From Bacillus sp. ISL-18 (GTDB lineage: Bacteria; Bacillota; Bacilli; Bacillales; Cytobacillaceae): DNA of 64,000 nt. Each line of letters begins with the position of its first letter. The stretch's first letter is position 1. Of the stretch, positions 57,630-64,000 are shown piece by piece. A model generated the notes under the pieces. That model saw only the letters and a program-made list of their open reading frames with translations. It ran no database searches and had not been told where the DNA came from. The stretch lies in the NCBI RefSeq assembly GCF_018613415.1, contig NZ_JAGGQG010000010.1, forward strand, positions 533,573-597,572, given 5' to 3'. Both the position numbers and the translations under genes were made by a program.

Positions 57630-58310
57630 TTAGAAATCGTTATCCATCCACTTATACCCCACTCCCCATACGGTTGTCAAATAATCCTCCACAGGAAAAC
57701 CAGCTTTCCGTAATTTATCACGTAAATTACGGACATGGGAATCGATGGTCCGATCCTCAGTCAATGCAGCATAACCCCAAATCGTTGTTAAGAGATGTTC
57801 CCGCGTAAATACTTTATTTTTGTTTTTTAATAAAAGAGCCAACAATGAAAATTCCTTTGGCGTAACCGAAATAGGCCGCTGTTTATAGGATACCTGGAAG
57901 GAATCTTCGTTTAAGCTTAATTCGTTAAAAAACACCAAACCACCAGACGCCTGTTTCCTTCTTAAAACAGCCTCAATTCGAGCAATCAATTCATCTTCAT
58001 CAAATGGCTTAGAAATATAATCATCTGCCCCCATGTTTAACCCTTTTATGATATCTAATTTCTCACTGCGCGCTGTTAACATGATGATGGGGATATCCGA
58101 TTCTTTTCTAATTTCTACACAGGCTTCCCATCCGTTCATTTCTGGCATCATGACATCTAATAAAAGCAGATCTGCTTTATCTTCGTGCAAGTACTGAATG
58201 GCCTCCGCTGCGGAGGTTCTTTTTATACATTGATACCCTTTTGGTGTTAAATAAAGAGACAATAGGTCTAGCATTCTTGATTCATCATCCACTAGCAAAA
58301 TCTTGGTCAC
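57630..58310 (-). CDS. OmpR/PhoB-family response regulator
   Basis: DNA-binding response regulator of 226 residues. The receiver domain shows the acidic pocket VDDES, phospho-acceptor Asp in LLLLDVMMPEMNGW (about residue 53), the switch Thr in MLTARS and Lys in ISKPFDEDEL. The C-terminal winged helix has TPKEFSLLALLLKN and RTIDSHVRNLRDKL. No histidine kinase lies beside it; the next gene downstream is the lipoprotein, and upstream is divergent pepF. A distant kinase must be assumed. Confidence 0.92.
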   Translation of the reverse strand: MTKILLVDDESRMLDLLSLYLTPKGYQCIKRTSAAEAIQYLHEDKADLLLLDVMMPEMNGWEACVEIRKESDIPIIMLTARSEKLDIIKGLNMGADDYISKPFDEDELIARIEAVLRRKQASGGLVFFNELSLNEDSFQVSYKQRPISVTPKEFSLLALLLKNKNKVFTREHLLTTIWGYAALTEDRTIDSHVRNLRDKLRKAGFPVEDYLTTVWGVGYKWMDNDF

Positions 58311-58528
58311 TTGATTTCAACTCCAGCTATATAAATGTTGATAAAATTATACTATAAACAAGACCACAAATTTCTAGATTTATTTGTATTTAATGGGACA
58401 AACCTTTTGCCTGCCGGAAAAGTAGTTCCCAACTTTACTTGTTTGAGTCATTTTTATAAAAGTGAAAGTTAGAGAATTTTTCGATAAATGATTATAATGT
58501 AAAAGGACATAATTGAGGAGGTACAACG

Positions 58529-60328
58529 ATGACAGTCAATACATATTCAGAAGTATGGAATCTTGATGTATTTTTTCCAGGAGGAAGTGATTCCGGAGAA
58601 TTAGAAACGTTTTTGGTTCAAACAGAGGAAAGTATTAAAGGGTTGGCAGAAAAGGTAAATAATTGGACACCTGTTAATTCAGTCGAGGACAGCCAATACC
58701 TGCAGGAGCTCTTACGTAATTTAGAAGAGGCAGCAAAGAAGTTAACTCAAGCAGGAGCGTTTATTGGCTGCTTATTAGCACAAAACACAAAAGATAAGAG
58801 GGCGTATTCTCTTGATGCCAAAGTAACGAGTTTGGGGGCTGTATTTCAAACCGCATTAGGTTCGCTGGACTATCAATTAACGACGATTGATGATTCCGTC
58901 TGGGAGCAGTTAGTTGCTAAGGAGCCGTTAAAAGAATTTAGCTTCGTATTAACAGAGAGCCGAGAAAAGGCTAAAGAGAAGCTTTCAAAAGAAGAAGAAG
59001 CAATAATCAGCACGCTTGAAGTAGACGGCTATCATAGCTGGGGCCAACTATACGATTTAATTGTAAGTAAAATTAAAATCCCTTTTAATGAAAACGGTAT
59101 GGAACAACAACTTTCCGTTGGCCAAGCCTTTAATAAATTCTCAAACCCCGACCGGGAAGTTCGGGCTGCGATTTTTAGGAAGTGGGAGCAAGCCTGGGGA
59201 AATCAAGCAGACATTCTTGCCAAAACGCTTAATCATCTTGCCGGATTCCGGTTAAGTGTTTATCAAAAACGAGGCTGGGAAGATGTTTTAAAAGAGCCGC
59301 TCAGCATTAACCGGATGGAAAAGGTCACGTTAGAAACGATGTGGTCAGTGATCTCGGAATCTAAACAAAAGATCGTTGATTATTTGGAGCGCAAGGCTAA
59401 ACTACTAGGGCTGAAGAAGTTATCCTGGTTTGATTTAGATGCTCCATATGGAAAAACAGAAACGAAGGTACCTTATCAAGAAGGAGCCAAATTTATTGAA
59501 GAGAACTTTGCCCTGTTTGGCGAAAAGCTCGCTGCTTTTACGAAAAATGCTTTTAGCGAACGCTGGATTGAAGCGGAGGATCGTCCAGGGAAAGCTCCAG
59601 GGGGTTTTTGTACTGATTTTCCTGTGAAAGAACAATCACGGATATTTATGACCTATTCTGGTACGCCATCGAATGTTTCTACACTAGCACATGAACTCGG
59701 GCATGCATTTCATTCCTATGCGATGCGGGATGTTCCCTATTTTAATTGCAACTATGCCATGAATGTGGCAGAAACAGCCTCGACCTTTGCTGAAATGATT
59801 GTTGCGGATGCGGCTGTAAAAAACGCTAAGGACGAAGAAGAAAAACTGGTTCTTTTAGATGATAAAATCCAGCGGACGGTTGCCCTGCTCATGAATATAC
59901 ATGCACGCTTCTTGTTTGAGGTTAATTTTTATCAAGAGCGTAAACTTGGTACTGTGGCTGCAGATAGAATCAGTGAATTGATGTTGGCTGCACAAAAAGA
60001 GGCTTATGGCGATGCGTTGGAGGAATATCACCCACTATTTTGGGCTTCAAAGCTGCACTTTTTTATCACGGATGTACCGTTTTATAACTTTCCCTATACA
60101 TTTGGCTACCTTTTCTCGCTGGGTATTTATGCTCAGGCACTTGAAGAAGGAAAAGGGTATGAGGAAAAATACATTGCCCTATTAAAAGACACTGCCTCCA
60201 TGAAGGTAGAGGACTTAGCACGAAAACATTTACAAGTGGATTTAACTCAAAAAGATTTTTGGGAAAAAGCAGTAGGCACATGTCTGGCGGATATTGATGA
60301 GTTTATTAAGCTTACAGAAAACAAATAA
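58529..60328 (+). CDS. M3 family oligoendopeptidase
   Basis: Zinc metallopeptidase of the PepF/oligoendopeptidase F type, cleaving short cytoplasmic peptides. The 599 residues have the catalytic motif HELGHAFHSY (about residues 388-397) and the third ligand Glu in AETASTFAEM. N-terminal part is helical. GAGGAGG lies ahead of ATG. Its size matches the family, and it is transcribed alone between a divergent regulator and a terminator. The exact clade (PepF versus YjbG-like) is not resolved. Confidence 0.93.
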   Translation: MTVNTYSEVWNLDVFFPGGSDSGELETFLVQTEESIKGLAEKVNNWTPVNSVEDSQYLQELLRNLEEAAKKLTQAGAFIGCLLAQNTKDKRAYSLDAKVTSLGAVFQTALGSLDYQLTTIDDSVWEQLVAKEPLKEFSFVLTESREKAKEKLSKEEEAIISTLEVDGYHSWGQLYDLIVSKIKIPFNENGMEQQLSVGQAFNKFSNPDREVRAAIFRKWEQAWGNQADILAKTLNHLAGFRLSVYQKRGWEDVLKEPLSINRMEKVTLETMWSVISESKQKIVDYLERKAKLLGLKKLSWFDLDAPYGKTETKVPYQEGAKFIEENFALFGEKLAAFTKNAFSERWIEAEDRPGKAPGGFCTDFPVKEQSRIFMTYSGTPSNVSTLAHELGHAFHSYAMRDVPYFNCNYAMNVAETASTFAEMIVADAAVKNAKDEEEKLVLLDDKIQRTVALLMNIHARFLFEVNFYQERKLGTVAADRISELMLAAQKEAYGDALEEYHPLFWASKLHFFITDVPFYNFPYTFGYLFSLGIYAQALEEGKGYEEKYIALLKDTASMKVEDLARKHLQVDLTQKDFWEKAVGTCLADIDEFIKLTENK

Positions 60329-60340
60329 TGAATTGATAAA

Positions 60341-60377
60341 AAATGAGCATTGGCCGTATATGTGCCAATGCTCATTT
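60341..60377. terminator. Terminator after pepF-type peptidase
   Basis: AAATGAGCATTGGC...GCCAATGCTCATTT perfect stem; works for the peptidase and for the small minus-strand gene at 60390. Confidence 0.9.
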
Positions 60378-60389
60378 TTCTTCCTTATT

Positions 60390-60464
60390 CTACACTAATC
60401 TCTGCGAAATTACGCATCCAATCGCCCCGGTAATAACGAGAGCCATAACAACCATAAACATCAT
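60390..60464 (-). CDS. 24-residue hydrophobic peptide ORF
   Basis: Reads MMFMVVMALVITGAIGCVIS then QRLV and stop. It is essentially one transmembrane helix with a basic C-terminus. AAGGGGTGGAG precedes the paired ATG codons, and a terminator lies 13 bases beyond the stop. Not recognised. It may be a small membrane protein or a peptide of the neighbouring yrzI-type unit. Confidence 0.5.
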   Translation of the reverse strand: MMFMVVMALVITGAIGCVISQRLV

Positions 60465-60597
60465 CTTCTCCACCCCTTAGAGATCGGTATATTCTAATTT
60501 GAATTTATCATATTTTCATAGTACCAATCTTAAGGAAAATTGAACATTTTGTTAACACTCCTATCGCTATAATCGACTGGCAACAATTATCTTGTGA

Positions 60598-60666
60598 TTA
60601 ATTCGTGTTTTTGGATGCTTTCAGCAGCTTAAATAGTAAAGATAAAAATAAGGTGTGCAGCGGCAT
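60598..60666 (-). CDS. 22-residue ORF, possibly a shortened YrzI-like peptide
   Basis: Reads MPLHTLFLSLLFKLLKASKN then TN and stop, with a strong AGGAGG site. Its start (M-L-x-x-LFL) recalls the YrzI N-terminus MTLNILFLTI of the two copies upstream, but it lacks their C-terminal half. It could be a decayed third copy or an independent peptide. Bases 60465-60597 hold no other gene. Confidence 0.45.
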   Translation of the reverse strand: MPLHTLFLSLLFKLLKASKNTN

Positions 60667-60692
60667 TTTTTCTACCTCCTATTTTTTCTTGA

Positions 60693-60755
60693 CTAGGTGG
60701 TATCTTTCATACCCCATAAGCTAGCTCCCCGGCCTTGCATTAGAAAAAACATCAT
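60693..60755 (-). CDS. 20-residue ORF
   Basis: Starts MMFFLMQGRGASLWGMKDTT and stops at 60693-60695. GAAAGGTGG is upstream. Not recognised. It lies between the yrzI copies and the 22-residue ORF, all on the minus strand with individual ribosome sites. In B. subtilis, short ORFs accompany yrzI on one mRNA, so it could be an equivalent. Confidence 0.4.
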   Translation of the reverse strand: MMFFLMQGRGASLWGMKDTT

Positions 60756-60796
60756 ATAAAAAACCACCTTTCTTCGCGTTATCTTTTAGCTACAAA

Positions 60797-60937
60797 CTAC
60801 ATCATGCGATACATTGAGATTTGCCGGTCTTTATTTTGTTCATAAAGCTTTTCAACCATCTCTTGATGGGCAGCTTCTTGTGTGCTGATTTTTCGTTTAG
60901 AAATGGTAATCGTTAAAAATAAGATATTTAGAGTCAT
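60797..60937 (-). CDS. YrzI family small protein, copy 2
   Basis: A 46-residue protein beginning MTLNILFLTITISKRKIS, with a hydrophobic N-terminus, a Glu-rich middle and the tail NKDRQISMYRMM. It belongs to the YrzI family (tandem small proteins of Bacillus). By my count 35 of 46 residues match copy 1 directly upstream, so the two arose by tandem duplication. The ribosome site AAAGGATG is weaker than that of copy 1. Function unknown; toxicity on overproduction is reported for the B. subtilis relative, as I recall. Confidence 0.82.
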   Translation of the reverse strand: MTLNILFLTITISKRKISTQEAAHQEMVEKLYEQNKDRQISMYRMM

Positions 60938-60964
60938 TTTGTTTCACATCCTTTTTGAGCAAAT

Positions 60965-61105
60965 TTACATTAACCGATACATGGAAATTTGCCGATCTTT
61001 GTTTTTTTCATACAGTTTTTCAATCATTTCCTGGTTAGCCGCTTCTTCCGGGCTATAACTTCTTTTTTTGATCGTAATCGAGAAAAATAGAATATTCAGG
61101 GTCAT
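60965..61105 (-). CDS. YrzI family small protein, copy 1
   Basis: A 46-residue protein beginning MTLNILFFSITIKKRSYSP and ending NKDRQISMYRLM. A perfect AAGGAGGTG lies seven bases before ATG. It is the first of two tandem copies, 27 bases apart. Bases 61106-61221 upstream hold no gene; CATAAGGTA near 61180 resembles a sporulation sigma -10, but a matching -35 is not at the right spacing. Confidence 0.85.
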   Translation of the reverse strand: MTLNILFFSITIKKRSYSPEEAANQEMIEKLYEKNKDRQISMYRLM

Positions 61106-61221
61106 GGATAACACCTCCTTAAATGAGTTCTCTGATAACAGCCAAGCCTAAAGACCGATTGCTCTAAGGCCACAGTTTTACCTTATGCCAGACATATCCA
61201 TATAGCTCGTAAAAAGGGCAC

Positions 61222-61304
61222 AAAAAGGCCGCAGGAAGATATCTCCCTGCGGCCAAGTGAAATTTAGGCACTAAAATACCGCAAGGCGTCATTCTCCCTG
61301 CGGC
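61222..61304 (-). terminator. Two tandem hairpins after the 34-residue ORF
   Basis: Hairpin 1, GCCGCAGGGAGA...CCTTGCGGT (61278-61304), has no T-run. Hairpin 2, GGCCGCAGGGAGATATC and its mirror (61227-61254), is followed by TTTTTG and is a strong terminator. Both share GCCGCAGGGAGA on the minus strand. Confidence 0.8.
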
Positions 61305-61343
61305 ATGGATATGTATTGTCACAGTACGCAAATAATGCGAGCG

Positions 61344-61448
61344 CTAAGCAATCCATTCCAATCTGGTCGAATGCGTGTTATTCAAGTATGCTGTTTTAAC
61401 TTCAACTCCAGTTGACACGGGTGTATTTGCAGTTGGATATAACATCAT
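61344..61448 (-). CDS. 34-residue peptide gene with own promoter and terminator
   Basis: Reads MMLYPTANTPVSTGVEVKTA then YLNNTHSTRLEWIA and stop. AAAGGAGGTCG ahead of ATG is near-ideal, and a consensus promoter lies at 61489-61517. The product is soluble and unlike any family I recognise. The complete promoter-RBS-ORF-terminator layout argues for a real gene. It could also act as a leader peptide for the yrzI genes downstream, with the hairpins as attenuator. Confidence 0.55.
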   Translation of the reverse strand: MMLYPTANTPVSTGVEVKTAYLNNTHSTRLEWIA

Positions 61449-61488
61449 TTTCTTCGACCTCCTTTGGAATTTTTAACTTCATATGGTA

Positions 61489-61517
61489 ATTATATCCACG
61501 CTAACTAACTTTGTAAA
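61489..61517 (-). promoter_or_regulatory. Sigma-A promoter of the 34-residue gene
   Basis: TTTACA (61512-61517), 17-base spacer, TATAAT (61489-61494) on the minus strand. Confidence 0.78.
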
Positions 61518-61565
61518 CCTTTTTAGCAAACTTTTTGATAAATAAGTAAACTGCCCTTTTATGAA

Positions 61566-61605
61566 AAGCAAAAAGGCGCCCCAATAAAAAATCGGGTGCG
61601 CCTGC
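61566..61605 (-). terminator. Terminator after yrhC
   Basis: Minus-strand GGCGCACCC...GGGGCGCC stem followed by TTTTTG, just beyond the yrhC stop. Confidence 0.82.
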
Positions 61606-61608
61606 CGT

Positions 61609-61863
61609 TTAATTATATAAATCCTCATTCTCATCTATTTCTAACAGCTTTAGTTGACATTGCTTGGACTGGATAAAAAACAAAATGGACACTGCTATAA
61701 ACGATGTAGAAGCAAGGACCATCAAATTTAAAGTAAATTCGGTTTTCGTCACAACCGGAATGATAACTCCTAAATAAAAAAAGATACCGACAGCCAATAA
61801 GACAGATCCGAAACGTTTAAAATCAACCATTTTCTCATACAACACCTTCGTTTGCTGCTTCAC
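61609..61863 (-). CDS. yrhC: YrhC family membrane protein
   Basis: An 84-residue protein with two transmembrane helices (about 18-38 and 46-64), matching YrhC, which ends the B. subtilis mccA-mccB-yrhC operon. Function unknown. It lies downstream of mccB on the same strand, separated by 141 bases that include the palindrome at 61944-61992, so it may be transcribed separately or by read-through. Confidence 0.85.
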   Translation of the reverse strand: MKQQTKVLYEKMVDFKRFGSVLLAVGIFFYLGVIIPVVTKTEFTLNLMVLASTSFIAVSILFFIQSKQCQLKLLEIDENEDLYN

Positions 61864-61943
61864 TACTTCTCACCTGTCTTTCTTAAAATCTACTAACCTA
61901 CTTTACCATAAAAATCCCAGCTAAACAGTATGTAAATATTAGA

Positions 61944-61992
61944 AAAGGCGACAGGCACCATGTGAAAATTTCACATGGTGCCTGTCACCTTT
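61944..61992. repeat. 49-bp near-perfect palindrome (REP-like) after mccB
   Basis: Two 24-base arms around one central A with a single mismatch: AAAGGCGACAGGCACCATGT mirrored by its complement, ending in CACCTTT. The GACAGGCACC/GGTGCCTGTC wording recurs in intergenic DNA of many Bacillus species (from memory). It would also act as a terminator between mccB and yrhC. Confidence 0.75.
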
Positions 61993-62004
61993 GGTTTGTA
62001 GGTA

Positions 62005-64000
<1,996 letters not shown>

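Overview
The window looks like a chromosomal segment of a low-GC Gram-positive endospore former of the Bacillaceae (Bacillus sensu lato, possibly Neobacillus-like). It keeps the gene order of the Bacillus subtilis rpoD-to-comE region: rpoD-dnaG-ppsR-ccpN-glyS-recO-era-cdd-dgkA-ybeY-pgpH-phoH-yqfD-yqfC, then floA-yqeY-rpsU-mtaB-rsmE-prmA-dnaJ-dnaK-grpE-hrcA-hemW-lepA-spoIIP-gpr-rpsT-holA-comE-yqeG/H-sda. Sporulation genes (yqfC, yqfD, spoIIP, gpr, sda, sigK) and strong AGGAGG ribosome binding sites support this. Species cannot be fixed from the sequence alone.

Layout. 1-15108 (minus): replication and transcription core (rpoD partial, dnaG), a decayed yqxD, the PPDK regulator/CcpN pair, a single-chain glycyl-tRNA synthetase behind a T-box, and the recO-yqzL-era-cdd-dgkA-ybeY-pgpH-phoH-yqfD-yqfC run. 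15130-20444: a 5,315-bp integrative element with a large serine integrase at its left end and a resolvase at its right end, bounded by a 12-bp direct repeat. Joining the outer flanks restores a 44-bp imperfect palindrome (the inferred attB) directly in front of yqfC. 20524-23067 (minus): a degenerate gas vesicle cluster (gvpF fragment, gvpG, gvpL with an in-frame stop, gvpS with a stop, gvpK, gvpJ, a 33-codon fragment). 23219-25419: sigma-W type operon nfeD-floA-yqfB. 25481-43327: yqeY-rpsU, a Na/Pi transporter, the hrcA-grpE-dnaK-dnaJ-prmA-rsmE-mtaB heat-shock run with CIRCE, hemW-lepA, yqxA-spoIIP-gpr, rpsT and holA. 43633-53495: yqzM, the comE competence locus, and the yqeG-yqeH-aroE-yhbY-nadD-yqeK-rsfS-yqeM operon. 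53770-56550: DnaA-box cluster and sda, phosphatidylserine decarboxylase/synthase, and an uninterrupted sigK. 56625-60328: a beta-propeller-like lipoprotein, an OmpR-type response regulator without a kinase beside it, and an M3 peptidase. 60390-61605: a cluster of six very small genes including two tandem yrzI copies. 61609-64000: yrhC, mccB and a partial mccA (cystathionine/cysteine synthesis).

Most of the window is conserved housekeeping DNA. The parts most worth attention are (i) the serine-integrase element whose attachment site overlaps the 5' signals of the sporulation gene yqfC, (ii) the small-protein cluster around yrzI with a stand-alone 34-codon gene followed by twin hairpins, (iii) the gas vesicle remnant, and (iv) the yqxD pseudogene.
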